The position numbers and the translations under genes were made by a program. DNA of 64,000 nucleotides, taken from positions 7,191,001 to 7,255,000 of the forward strand of contig NZ_CP051006.1 in the NCBI RefSeq assembly GCF_014673495.1, read 5' to 3'. The DNA is from Streptomyces griseofuscus (GTDB lineage: Bacteria > Actinomycetota > Actinomycetes > Streptomycetales > Streptomycetaceae). The notes beneath the pieces are model-generated. The model was not told the DNA's origin. It was given only the letters and a program-made list of their open reading frames with translations, and did not search any database. Shown in pieces: positions 1 through 8,019 of the stretch (within the stretch, counting starts at the first letter, position 1; each line of letters starts with the position of its first letter).

Positions 1-378
1 CAGCTCCGGGAACTCCGTCTGCCGCCCCGAGCGCGGCGGCCACTCCATGGTGAAGGTGCCGGGGCTGAAGCCGGTCAGGTCCGGGTCCCCGGGCAGCGCC
101 CAGGCCGTGACGACCTTGCCGTTGCGCTGTACGACCTCGCCGAGCGGTACGGCCTCCCCGTCGGGCGGCGCCAGGCCCAGCTCCTCCTGGAACTCCCGCC
201 GGGCCGCCTCCCACGAGGGCTCGCCGGCCTCGTACTCGCCCTTGGGGACGGTCCAGGCGCCGGCCTCCTTCTTCGCCCACAGCGGGCCGCCCATATGGCC
301 GAGCAGCACTTCGAGCCCGTCGCCGGTGTGCCGGTACACCAGCAGTCCCGCGCTGCGTTTCGTCGTACGCACCGTCAC
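1..378 (-). CDS. NUDIX hydrolase, 3' end beyond the window
   Basis: NUDIX proteins hydrolyse nucleoside diphosphates linked to another moiety, in the cytoplasm. The 126 visible codons start with GTG at 378. They contain a complete NUDIX box at about residues 45-67: GEYEAGE, then seven residues, then REFQEELGL, matching G-x5-E-x7-RE-x2-EE-x-G. The N-terminus (TKRSAGLLVYR) is typical of the predicted NTP pyrophosphohydrolase branch. The start overlaps the stop of the upstream DNA ligase by four bases (GTGA), so the two are translationally coupled and may share a nucleic-acid maintenance role (inference). The substrate cannot be told from sequence. The gene continues past base 1, so its C-terminus is unknown. 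Confidence 0.85.
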   Translation of the reverse strand, partial: MTVRTTKRSAGLLVYRHTGDGLEVLLGHMGGPLWAKKEAGAWTVPKGEYEAGEPSWEAARREFQEELGLAPPDGEAVPLGEVVQRNGKVVTAWALPGDPDLTGFSPGTFTMEWPPRSGRQTEFPEL

Positions 379-1913
379 GGTGTGACCTCCGGGTGGGCGG
401 CGAGCAGGGCCTCCACGGTATCGGCCTCGGCGGGGCTCTTGTCCTCGCGGTAGCGGAGCACGCGGGCGAAGCGCAGGGTGACGCCGGCCGGGTAGCGGGA
501 GGAGCGCTGGAGGCCGTCGTAGGCGATCTCCACGACGAGTTCGGGGCGCACCCGGACCGTCCAGCCGTCGTCCTCGACCGCCAGCCGCAGCAGCCGTTCG
601 GTCTGCCAGGCGAGCAGGGCGTCCGTCAGGCCCTTGAAGGTCTTGCCGAGCATCGCGAAGCCGCCGGCCGCGGTGCGGGCGCCGAGGTGCAGGTTGGACA
701 GTTTGCCGGTGCGTCTGCCGTGGCCCCATTCGGCGGCCAGTACCACCAGGTCGAGGGTGTGCACCGGCTTGACCTTGAGCCAGGCGGCACCGCGGCGGCC
801 CGCGCTGTAGGGGGCGGCCAGCGACTTCACCACCACGCCCTCGTGGCCGCGGGCCAGGGTGTCGGCGAGGAAGCGCTGCGCGGCCGGGATGTCCCCGGGG
901 CCCTCGGCCAGCGTGCGCCTCACCCGCATCGGCTCGGGCACCAGCCGGGCCAGGTGCGCGTGCCGCTCGGCGAAGGGCAGGTCGAGCAGTTCGCGGTCGT
1001 CCGCCGCGAGGACGTCGAAGAAGACGGGGGAGACCGGGACCTGTTCGGCCGCCCGCGCCACGTCCGCGCGGGAGCCGACGCGGCCCGCGGTCTCCTGGAA
1101 GGACCGGGGCCGCCCGGCCGCGTCGAAGGAGATCACCTCGCCGTCCAGGATGAACCGGTCGCCGCTCAACTCCAGTGCGGCGGCCGTCACTTCGGGGAGC
1201 CGGGCGGTGATGTCGTCCAGGGTGCGGGTGTGTACGCGGACCGTGTCGCCGTCCCGGTGCACCTGGACCCGGATGCCGTCCAGCTTCTCCTCCACCGCGC
1301 AGGCGCCCAGCTTCTGAACGGCCTCGGCGACGGAGGACGCGCTGTGCGCCAGCATCGGCAGCACGGGCCGGCCGACGGTGAGCCGGAACCGGTCGAGCGC
1401 GTCGGGTCCCTCGCCCAGCAGGGCCTCGGCGACGGCCTGGAGCGAGCCGGACAGCATCACCGCCCGGCGTACGTCCCCCGCCGCCGCGCCGGTCGCCCGG
1501 GCGAGGCCCTCCACCGCGACGGCGTCCAGGGCGCCCTGGCGTACCTCACCGGAGAGTAGACCGAGGAGGAAGCGCTGCTCGGCCTCGGTGGCGGCGCCCA
1601 GCAGCGCGCCGACGAGCCGGGCGCGCTCGGCCTGGGAACCGGGCCCGGACACCCGGCCCAGCTCGGTCAGGGCCGCGTCGACCTCGCGGACGGTGAGCGT
1701 GGCCTCGGGAGCCGCCGGTACGTGCCGCCCCAGCACCTTCCAGCCGACCCCGAGCCGCCCCTGCGGCAGCCGCCCCGCGAGATACGGGATGACCACCGGC
1801 ACATCCTCCGCCTCCGCCTCCCGGAACAACTCGGCGAGCAACGCGATCTTCCGTGACCTGGCCGCCGTCGCCGCCACCTCCCCCGAGACCTCCGCGAGCC
1901 GACTGAGCAACAT
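375..1913 (-). CDS. ATP-dependent DNA ligase
   Basis: Seals nicks in duplex DNA using ATP. It is a second ligase type beside the essential NAD-dependent LigA that actinomycetes normally carry. The protein is 512 aa, the usual length for this Streptomyces family. Residues 1-200 form the N-terminal DNA-binding domain. The adenylation motif KLDGIR near residue 212 supplies the lysine that becomes AMP-linked. Further downstream are FILDGEV (motif III region), EGVVVKS (motif IV) and WLKVKP (motif V), then an OB-fold. The open frame extends further upstream, but the family N-terminus (MLLSRLAEVS) fits the ATG at 1913. It is coupled to the NUDIX gene downstream by a GTGA overlap. Confidence 0.9.
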   Translation of the reverse strand: MLLSRLAEVSGEVAATAARSRKIALLAELFREAEAEDVPVVIPYLAGRLPQGRLGVGWKVLGRHVPAAPEATLTVREVDAALTELGRVSGPGSQAERARLVGALLGAATEAEQRFLLGLLSGEVRQGALDAVAVEGLARATGAAAGDVRRAVMLSGSLQAVAEALLGEGPDALDRFRLTVGRPVLPMLAHSASSVAEAVQKLGACAVEEKLDGIRVQVHRDGDTVRVHTRTLDDITARLPEVTAAALELSGDRFILDGEVISFDAAGRPRSFQETAGRVGSRADVARAAEQVPVSPVFFDVLAADDRELLDLPFAERHAHLARLVPEPMRVRRTLAEGPGDIPAAQRFLADTLARGHEGVVVKSLAAPYSAGRRGAAWLKVKPVHTLDLVVLAAEWGHGRRTGKLSNLHLGARTAAGGFAMLGKTFKGLTDALLAWQTERLLRLAVEDDGWTVRVRPELVVEIAYDGLQRSSRYPAGVTLRFARVLRYREDKSPAEADTVEALLAAHPEVTP

Positions 1914-2061
1914 GCCCTCAGCGTGCCGCAGGGCTCCGCCGGACGCGCGGTGTGGCGCGATGGCCTCCGGTCTCGTTGTCCGGCGCGGGTCCGTCGTGGC
2001 TGGTCGCGCGGTTCCCCGCGCCCCTGGGGGCGCACCCGTGCGGACCCTCGGATTTGCGGGA

Positions 2062-2096
2062 TTGACAACTGGACGTGCTGAATCTGCAATACCCGT
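2062..2096 (+). promoter_or_regulatory. Promoter of the XRE-cupin gene, predicted leaderless
   Basis: A consensus -35 TTGACA lies at 2062-2067, followed by a 17-base spacer and a -10-like TGCAAT at 2085-2090. The next ATG is at 2097, seven bases after the -10 hexamer, where transcription would normally start. No Shine-Dalgarno sequence precedes it. The arrangement predicts an mRNA beginning at the AUG. Leaderless mRNAs are common in actinobacteria. Confidence 0.6.
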
Positions 2097-2672
2097 ATGA
2101 GTACCGAAGACGTCCTGGCCGAGGTGGGACCCCGGCTGCGCCGGATCCGCAAGGAGCGGGAGGTGACGCTGGCCGCGCTCTCCCGGGCCACCGGCATCTC
2201 CGCGAGCACGCTGTCCCGCCTGGAGTCCGGCCTGCGCAGAGCCAGCCTGGAGCTGCTGCTGCCGATCGCCCAGGCCCACCAGGTCCCGCTGGACGAACTG
2301 GTCGGTGCGCCGCCCGTCGGCGACCCCCGGGTGCGCGCCGAGCCGATGCGGCGCCACGGCCGTACGTTCTGGCCGCTGACCCGCCAGCCCGGCGGCCTCC
2401 AGGCGTACAAGGTCCTCGAACCCCGGCGCACGGAGGAACCGGAGCCGCGCAGCCATGAGGGGTACGAGTGGCTGTACGTGCTGTCCGGGCGGCTGCGGCT
2501 GGTGCTCGGCGAGCACGATGTGGTGCTGGCGGCCGGGGAGGCGGCCGAGTTCGACACCCGGGTCCCGCACTGGTTCGGGTCCGCGGGGGAGGGTCCGGTG
2601 GAGTTTCTGAGCCTGTTCGGGCCCCAAGGAGAGCGGATGCATGTGCGGGCGCGCCCGGCGGCGCGCACATGA
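2097..2672 (+). CDS. XRE-family regulator with C-terminal cupin domain
   Basis: A DNA-binding transcriptional regulator of 191 aa. Residues 6-65 form a Cro/C1-type helix-turn-helix (RRIRKEREVTLAALSRATGISASTLSRLES). Residues about 115-185 form a small cupin barrel (SHEGYEWLYVLSGRLRLVLGEH, then AGEAAEFDTRVPHWF), which in this family senses a small ligand. The start is set by the promoter, which ends just before the ATG. It lies upstream of, and on the same strand as, a quinone oxidoreductase and acyl-CoA dehydrogenase genes, but 89 bases and a separate promoter-like site intervene. It may control itself or these neighbours (inference). The ligand is unknown. Confidence 0.85.
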   Translation: MSTEDVLAEVGPRLRRIRKEREVTLAALSRATGISASTLSRLESGLRRASLELLLPIAQAHQVPLDELVGAPPVGDPRVRAEPMRRHGRTFWPLTRQPGGLQAYKVLEPRRTEEPEPRSHEGYEWLYVLSGRLRLVLGEHDVVLAAGEAAEFDTRVPHWFGSAGEGPVEFLSLFGPQGERMHVRARPAART

Positions 2673-2699
2673 GCGTCCAGGGGGGTGTTCCCTGATGGG

Positions 2700-2717
2700 C
2701 AAGCGACCGCTTAGTAT
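2700..2717 (+). promoter_or_regulatory. Inverted repeat operator before the oxidoreductase operon
   Basis: AAGCG-AC-CGCTT at 2701-2712 is a 5+2+5 inverted repeat inside CAAGCG..CGCTTAG. It overlaps a possible -10 TAGTAT at 2712-2717 and lies about 50 bases before the oxidoreductase ATG. AGCAAGCG/CGCTTGCT-like palindromes are typical sites of TetR-type repressors of fatty-acid or steroid degradation in actinobacteria. The regulator is not encoded next to it, unless the XRE protein binds here. Confidence 0.5.
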
Positions 2718-2761
2718 GCGGGCGGATCCGGTCGGACGATGCGGTCGCGTGGAGGCCCCGT

Positions 2762-3727
2762 ATGCAGGCATGGCAGGTGCACGAGAACGGCGAGCCGAGT
2801 GAGGTGATGCGCCTCACCGAGACCGGGCGGCCCGTCCCGGGCGACGGCCAGGTGCTGCTGCGGGTGCGGGCGGCCAACGTCAACTTCCCCGACGCGCTGC
2901 TGTGCCGGGGGCAGTACCAGGTACGGCCGCCGCTGCCGTTCACCCCGGGCGTGGAGATCTGCGGCGAGACCGAGGACGGCCGCCGGGTGCTCGCCACCCC
3001 CGCACTGCCCTACGGCGGCTTCGCCGAGTACGCCCTCGCGGACGCCGCCGCCCTGCTGCCCGCGCCGAAGGCGCTGGACGACGCGGAGGCCGCCGCGCTG
3101 CACATCGGCTACCAGACCGGCTGGTTCGGGCTGCACCGCCGGGCCCGGCTCGAAGCGGGCGAGACCCTGCTGGTGCATGCCGCGGCCGGTGGCGTCGGCA
3201 GCGCGGCCGTACAGCTCGGCAAGGCGGCGGGCGCCACCGTGATCGGCGTGGTCGGCGGCGCCGAGAAGGCGGCGGTCGCCCGGGAGCTGGGCTGCGATCT
3301 GGTCGTGGACCGGCGCGCCGAGGACGTCATCGCCACCGTGAAGGCGGCCACCGGCGGGCGCGGCGCGGATGTGATCTACGACCCCGTCGGCGGCGAGGCC
3401 TACGCCCAGTCCGCCAAGCTGGTCGCCTTCGAGGGCCGGATCGTGGTCGTCGGCTTCGCCAGCGGCACCATCCCGACCCCGGCGCTCAACCACGCCCTGG
3501 TGAAGAACTACGCGGTCCTGGGCCTCCATTGGGGCCTGTACAACACCAAGAACCCCAAGCTGGTCCAGCACTGCCACGAGCAGCTGACCGAGCTGGCCGC
3601 GCGCGGCGCGATCAAGCCGCTGGTGAGTGAGCGGGTGCCGCTGGCGGGGGCCGCGGCGGCCGTGCAGAAGGTGGCGGACGGGCGCAGCACCGGCCGGATC
3701 GCCGTGACGACGGAGGTGGCCGCGTGA
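2762..3727 (+). CDS. Quinone oxidoreductase-type zinc-independent MDR dehydrogenase
   Basis: An NAD(P)H-dependent medium-chain reductase of the quinone/enoyl reductase branch, 321 aa, cytoplasmic. The N-terminal GroES-like domain includes AANVNFPDALLCRGQY and PGVEICGE. The Rossmann fold begins at about residue 140 with LVHAAAGGVGSAAVQLGK (the AxxGGVG nucleotide-binding loop). No catalytic or structural zinc ligands are visible, as expected for quinone oxidoreductases. Its stop overlaps the GTG of the first acyl-CoA dehydrogenase by four bases, so it heads a three-gene operon. In that setting it probably reduces an enoyl or quinone intermediate during acyl-CoA breakdown (inference). An inverted repeat sits upstream. 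Confidence 0.87.
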   Translation: MQAWQVHENGEPSEVMRLTETGRPVPGDGQVLLRVRAANVNFPDALLCRGQYQVRPPLPFTPGVEICGETEDGRRVLATPALPYGGFAEYALADAAALLPAPKALDDAEAAALHIGYQTGWFGLHRRARLEAGETLLVHAAAGGVGSAAVQLGKAAGATVIGVVGGAEKAAVARELGCDLVVDRRAEDVIATVKAATGGRGADVIYDPVGGEAYAQSAKLVAFEGRIVVVGFASGTIPTPALNHALVKNYAVLGLHWGLYNTKNPKLVQHCHEQLTELAARGAIKPLVSERVPLAGAAAAVQKVADGRSTGRIAVTTEVAA

Positions 3728-4905
3728 GCGATGCCGGTGAACTGCGCGACCGCACCCGGGAGTTCCTCGCCGCACACCCGCCCGGGCGGACCGAGCGGCT
3801 GGACTTCCTGCGCGCCCGCTTCGACGCGGGCCTCGCCTGGGTGCACTACCCCGAGGGGCTGGGCGGCCTCGGCGCGCCACGCTCCCTCCAGGCCGTGGTG
3901 GACGCCGAGTTGGAGGCGGCGGGCGCCCCCGACAACGACCCCCGGCGGATCGGTATCGGCCTCGGCATGGCCGCCCCGACGATCCTCCAGTACGGCACCG
4001 AGGAGCAGAAGCGCCGGCTGCTGCGGCCCCTGTGGACGGGCGAGGAGGTCTGGTGCCAGCTGTTCAGCGAGCCCGGCGCCGGATCCGACCTGGCCGCGCT
4101 CGGCACCCGGGCCGTCCGGGAGGGCGACGACTGGGTGGTCAACGGGCAGAAGGTGTGGACCTCCAGCGCCCATCTCGCCCGCTGGGCCATCCTGATCGCC
4201 CGCACCGACCCGGCCGTGCCCAAGCACCAGGGCATCACCTACTTCGTGTGCGACATGACCGACCCCGGTGTCGAGGTCCGGCCGCTGCGGCAGATCACCG
4301 GTGAGGCCGAGTTCAACGAGGTGTTCCTCACCGACGTCCGCATCCCCGACAGCCGCCGCCTCGGCGCGGTCGGCGAGGGCTGGCGGGTCGCGCAGACCAC
4401 GCTCAACAACGAACGCGTCGCCATCGGCGGCATGCGGCTGCCCCGCGAGGGCGGCATGATCGGCCCGGTGGCGAAGACCTGGCGGGAACGCCCTGAGCTG
4501 CGCACCCACGATCTGCACCAGCGGCTGCTGAAGCTGTGGGTGGAGGCCGAGGTCGCCCGGCTCACCGGCGAACGCCTGCGCCAGCAGCTCACCGTCGGCC
4601 AGCCCGGACCCGAGGGCGCCGGCATGAAGCTCGCCTTCGCCCGCCTCAACCAGGAGATCAGCGGCCTGGAAGTGGAACTCCGGGGCGAAGAGGGCCTGTT
4701 GTACGACGACTGGACCATGCGCCGCCCGGAACTGGTGGACTTCACCGGACGGGACGCCGGATACCGCTATCTGCGGGCCAAGGGCAACAGCATCGAGGGC
4801 GGGACCAGCGAGGTCCTGCTGAACATCGTCGCCGAACGCGTCCTCGGGCTGCCCGCCGAGTCGCGCACCGACAAGGACGTCGCCTGGAAGGACCTGGCCC
4901 GATGA
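3724..4905 (+). CDS. Acyl-CoA dehydrogenase, large subunit type
   Basis: FAD enzyme that introduces the alpha-beta double bond into an acyl-CoA. It has 393 aa, GTG start. The mid-domain motif WCQLFSEPGAGSDLAAL (about 112-128) and the C-terminal SIEGGTSEVLLNIVAERVLGLP (about 358-379) are diagnostic. It is followed with a four-base overlap (ATGA) by a second, shorter and diverged acyl-CoA dehydrogenase. In actinobacteria such adjacent pairs form alpha2beta2 heterotetramers that act on steroid or other bulky side-chain CoA thioesters (the ChsE4-ChsE5 type). The substrate here is unknown. Confidence 0.9.
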   Translation: MSDAGELRDRTREFLAAHPPGRTERLDFLRARFDAGLAWVHYPEGLGGLGAPRSLQAVVDAELEAAGAPDNDPRRIGIGLGMAAPTILQYGTEEQKRRLLRPLWTGEEVWCQLFSEPGAGSDLAALGTRAVREGDDWVVNGQKVWTSSAHLARWAILIARTDPAVPKHQGITYFVCDMTDPGVEVRPLRQITGEAEFNEVFLTDVRIPDSRRLGAVGEGWRVAQTTLNNERVAIGGMRLPREGGMIGPVAKTWRERPELRTHDLHQRLLKLWVEAEVARLTGERLRQQLTVGQPGPEGAGMKLAFARLNQEISGLEVELRGEEGLLYDDWTMRRPELVDFTGRDAGYRYLRAKGNSIEGGTSEVLLNIVAERVLGLPAESRTDKDVAWKDLAR

Positions 4906-5975
4906 CCGACCTGCTGTACTCACAGGAGGAGGACGCGCTGCGGGCGGCCGTACGGGACCTGCTCACCGACCACTGCACTGCGGCCGATGTCGCCGCCCGG
5001 GCCGAGTCGGCGGCCCCGCACGACCTCGATCTGTGGAAGTCCCTCGCGCAGAGCATGGGCCTGGCCGGGCTGCTGATCCCCGAGGCGCTCGGGGGTCAGG
5101 GCGCGGGCCACCGCGAAGCCGCCGTCGTCCTGGAGGAGTTGGGCCGGGCGGTCGCCCCGGTGCCGTACCTCACCAGCGCGGTCGTGGCCACCGAGGCACT
5201 GCTCGGCTGCGGCGACGAGGAACTGCTGGGCAGGCTCGCGACCGGACGCACCATCGGCGTGCTCGCCGTCGGACTGCACCTCGGGCCGGGCACCCCGGTA
5301 CCGGTCGCACGACTCGAAGACGGCACCCTGCACGGCGAGTTGACCGGCATCGCGGACGCGGCCGTCGCCGATGTGCTGCTCGTCCCGGCCGACGACGGCG
5401 GGCTGTACGCCGTGGCCGCCGAGGCCGTCACCCGCACGCCCCAGGTCTCGCTCGACCTCACCCGGCCGCTCGCCACCGTCACCCTCGACGGGGCGTCCGG
5501 CCGCCGCCTCGGTGACGCCGAGCCCGCCGTACGACGTGCCCTGCGGGTCGCCGCAGGACTGCTCGCCTCCGAGCAACTGGGGCTCGCCGACTGGGCGTTG
5601 ACGGAGACGGTGCGATACCTCAAGGAGCGCAAGCAGTTCAACCGGCCGGTCGGCGGGTTCCAGGCGCTCAAGCACCGGCTCGCCCAGCTGTGGCTGGAGG
5701 TGGTGAACCTGCGGGCCGCCGCGCGCGCCGCCGCCGACGCCCTGGCCACCGGCGCGGACACCGACATCACGGTGGCCGTCGCCCAGGCGTACGCCGCCCC
5801 CGTCGCCGTCCGCGCCGCCGAGGAGGCGCTTCAGCTGCACGGCGGGATCGGCATGACCTGGGAGCACCCCGTGCACCTGTGCCTGAAGCGGGCCAAGGCC
5901 GACTCCCTCGCCTACGGCACCGCGGGCCGCCACCGCGAGGCCCTGGCCGAACTGGTCGATCTGCGGGCCCCTTAG
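4902..5975 (+). CDS. Acyl-CoA dehydrogenase, small/partner subunit type
   Basis: The second acyl-CoA dehydrogenase of the pair, 357 aa, ATG at 4902 overlapping the previous stop. It carries the family C-terminal motifs KQFNRPVGGFQALKHRLA (about 243-260) and LHGGIGMTWEHPVHLCLKRA (about 307-326). The first is usual for FAD contacts. The mid-domain lacks the full SEPxAGSD signature seen in its partner. That asymmetry is typical of heteromeric dehydrogenases, in which one subunit keeps the flavin or catalytic base and the other completes the site (known family behaviour; inferred here). It ends the operon that starts at 2762. Confidence 0.87.
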   Translation: MTDLLYSQEEDALRAAVRDLLTDHCTAADVAARAESAAPHDLDLWKSLAQSMGLAGLLIPEALGGQGAGHREAAVVLEELGRAVAPVPYLTSAVVATEALLGCGDEELLGRLATGRTIGVLAVGLHLGPGTPVPVARLEDGTLHGELTGIADAAVADVLLVPADDGGLYAVAAEAVTRTPQVSLDLTRPLATVTLDGASGRRLGDAEPAVRRALRVAAGLLASEQLGLADWALTETVRYLKERKQFNRPVGGFQALKHRLAQLWLEVVNLRAAARAAADALATGADTDITVAVAQAYAAPVAVRAAEEALQLHGGIGMTWEHPVHLCLKRAKADSLAYGTAGRHREALAELVDLRAP

Positions 5976-6103
5976 AGCAGCGGTAGGGCGGTAACACCTG
6001 AAACATCACACGATCGGAGGACATGTCAGCTGCCCGGCGGAACCCTCCGCTACGCCACACTTGCGGCCGACGCCGCTCATGGGCGTGGCGGAGGAGGTTC
6101 CCG

Positions 6104-6298
6104 ATGGCGATTTCCATCTCTGTGGTGCTGCTGCTCCTGATCCTGGCCGTGATCTTCATGCGCAACGGTTCGCTGAAGGTCTCCCACGGACTGGTGTGCG
6201 TGATGCTCGGCTTCTATCTGGCGTGTTCGAGCATGGCGCCGACCATCCACAACGGGCTCGACGCGACGGCCGCCCTGGTGAGCAGCCTGCGGCCCTGA
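6104..6298 (+). CDS. Small membrane protein, 64 aa
   Basis: The ATG at 6104 has a good ribosome-binding site (GAGGAGG, 6090-6096), which decides against the longer upstream start at 6023. The protein is short and hydrophobic. A first membrane helix (ISVVLLLLILAVIFM, about residues 4-19) is followed by NGSLKVSHG and a second helix (LVCVMLGFYLACSSMA, about 30-45). Similar two-helix proteins occur singly in many Streptomyces genomes, and some resemble plasmid-borne Spd-type proteins. No function can be assigned. It stands alone between two unrelated units and converges on the gene at 6305. Confidence 0.75.
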   Translation: MAISISVVLLLLILAVIFMRNGSLKVSHGLVCVMLGFYLACSSMAPTIHNGLDATAALVSSLRP

Positions 6299-6304
6299 GC
6301 CGGG

Positions 6305-7543
6305 TCAGCCCGTGGCGAAGACGCCGACCCCGTTCGCCACGGGCCGCTCGGCGCCGCCGCTGGGATGGTTGCGGACCGTCACGGCGGCCGCCCCGGCGCC
6401 CCGGGTGACCATCTCGGAGGATCCGCCGCCGTCCAGGTTGAACGCGTCGGTGGCGCCCAACGAGCGCATGGCGGCGGCCTCTTCGGCGACCGTCAGACCG
6501 GACCGGTAGGCGACGGCGCCGTCCAGGGCCAGGATCAGCAGCCGTCGCCCGCCGTCGTCGAGGCCCACCACGGTGCGCACCGCCGAGGTGGTGTCGTTCA
6601 GCCCGGCGAGCGGCGCGCCGTCGCGCAGCACCGGGAAGCCGCCGAGCGCGAAGACGTAGGCGACCCTGGAGGCCGCCGCGACCAGCCGGTGGGTCACGGA
6701 CACCGCGTCCCCGACGGCGAGTTCACGCAGTCGCCGGGCGCCCTCCTCGCGGCCCAGCAGGACCGTGGTGCCCACCGGGATCGCGCCGCTGCCCGGGGCG
6801 CCTGCGACGGAGACCACCCGGCCGCCGCGCACCGTCACCTCGTACGTCTCGGCGCCGCACCCCGCCCCCCGGTCCGTGTCGGTGCCGCACACCGCGCGCC
6901 CGCGCGAGGCGCTGCCCCACGCGGAGGTGTAGGCGCCGATCGAATTCTGCGGCAGCGCGTACTGGTTGAGGCCCTTCAGCGGCAGGCTGCCCGCCGGGGT
7001 GCGGACCGAGCCGGTCAGGGTGAGGCGGTCCAGGCGGGCCCGGTGGTCGGTGCCCACGCCGAGGACGTCCTCGGTGTCCGTACCCGGAGGCAGCGCGGGT
7101 CCGAAGCGCTGGCCGTCCGGCACCGCGGCCTTGAGCACCCGGCCGTTCGCCACGGCAGGGCCGACGCTCGCCCCGGTGGGGTCCACGCCCGGGTGCTGGC
7201 TCTCGGTGATGTCGAAGAAGTCCCCGTTGACGCCCGCGACCGCCCTGGCCGCGTTCGCCATCTTGGAGACCGTGGCACGGGCGGCCACCGCGCCCGGGTG
7301 CAGCAGATCGACGCGCACCCGTGGATCGCCGAGGTCGACCGTGAGCAGATGGGCGTGCGTGGTGCCCGCGGCCGCGGGGAGGTCGAACTGCCGGTAGGTG
7401 ACGCCCGGCGCGATGGTGGTGCCCGCCGGAACGGCACCGGCCGGCGCCGCCCCCGCGAGGGCCGCGCCGGCCAGTACGCCGAACGCCGTGACAACCGTGA
7501 GAACCGCTCTGCCCGCTGCCGAACGCCTGCGACGTCTGGTCAC
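6305..7543 (-). CDS. Secreted phosphodiester glycosidase (NAGPA-domain) protein
   Basis: 412 aa, GTG start with an AGGGGG ribosome-binding site. Residues 1-40 are a signal peptide: an RRRRR-type basic stretch, then AVLTVVTAFGVLAGAALAGA and an AxA-type cleavage site. The mature part has the exopolysaccharide/NAGPA fold, seen in VAGVNGDFFDI (about 101-111), GLNQYALP and the C-terminal DAFNLDGGGSSEMVTRG (about 370-386). The NGDFF and NLDGGGSS motifs mark this family, which removes N-acetylglucosamine phosphodiester caps in animals and is found in bacterial sporulation and cell-wall proteins. It probably acts outside the membrane on a cell-wall glycan (inference). Confidence 0.85.
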   Translation of the reverse strand: MTRRRRRSAAGRAVLTVVTAFGVLAGAALAGAAPAGAVPAGTTIAPGVTYRQFDLPAAAGTTHAHLLTVDLGDPRVRVDLLHPGAVAARATVSKMANAARAVAGVNGDFFDITESQHPGVDPTGASVGPAVANGRVLKAAVPDGQRFGPALPPGTDTEDVLGVGTDHRARLDRLTLTGSVRTPAGSLPLKGLNQYALPQNSIGAYTSAWGSASRGRAVCGTDTDRGAGCGAETYEVTVRGGRVVSVAGAPGSGAIPVGTTVLLGREEGARRLRELAVGDAVSVTHRLVAAASRVAYVFALGGFPVLRDGAPLAGLNDTTSAVRTVVGLDDGGRRLLILALDGAVAYRSGLTVAEEAAAMRSLGATDAFNLDGGGSSEMVTRGAGAAAVTVRNHPSGGAERPVANGVGVFATG

Positions 7544-7618
7544 CGTGCCCCCTGATGTCTCGTCAACTGTCCCTGCTTCCAGGGGCAGTGCAGCAGACCG
7601 GGGCGGCCGGCGGGCGGA

Positions 7619-7978
7619 CTAGGCGTCGACTACGCGAGAACGGGTGAGAAAACGCACCCCCTCGGGTGCCTCCAGAGAGAATCCGCTGCCCCGGCCCGGG
7701 ACGACGTCCACGATGAGCCGGGTATGACTCCAGACCTCGTACTGGCTGCGCGACATCCAGAAGGTGACCGGCTCCGCCACGCCCGACACGTCCAGTTCGG
7801 CGAGCAGCACGTCCGAGCCGCCGGTGCGGAACTCGCCGTCCGGGTAGCACATGGGCGCGCTGCCGTCGCAGCAGCCGCCGGACTGATGGAACATCAGCGG
7901 CCCGTGCTGGGCGCGCAGCCGGCGCACCAGTTCCTGGGCGCGCTCGGTCAGCTGTACGCGCGGGACTTCCTCTTCCAT
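7619..7978 (-). CDS. DUF779 family protein
   Basis: A small cytoplasmic protein of 119 aa. It contains the family's conserved region MFHQSGGCCDGSAPMC (about 30-45) and YEVWSHTRLIVDVVPGRGSGFSLE (about 80-103). The Cys-Cys pair and the extra cysteine suggest metal or thiol chemistry. In other actinobacteria DUF779 genes usually follow an aldehyde dehydrogenase gene; none lies here. ATG at 7978 is chosen because it matches the usual family start (MEEEVPRVQLT) and removes a 15-residue extension that would run into the permease gene. Function unknown. Confidence 0.85.
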   Translation of the reverse strand: MEEEVPRVQLTERAQELVRRLRAQHGPLMFHQSGGCCDGSAPMCYPDGEFRTGGSDVLLAELDVSGVAEPVTFWMSRSQYEVWSHTRLIVDVVPGRGSGFSLEAPEGVRFLTRSRVVDA

Positions 7979-8019
7979 GGCACCGTCCTGGAAACCGGGG
8001 CGTCCGACCCGGCCCAGTC

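Noticed and set aside
375..2771. 798-codon reading of the DNA ligase
   Set aside because: The extra N-terminal 286 residues overlap the XRE-cupin gene on the other strand and show no domain; the ligase family begins at 1913.
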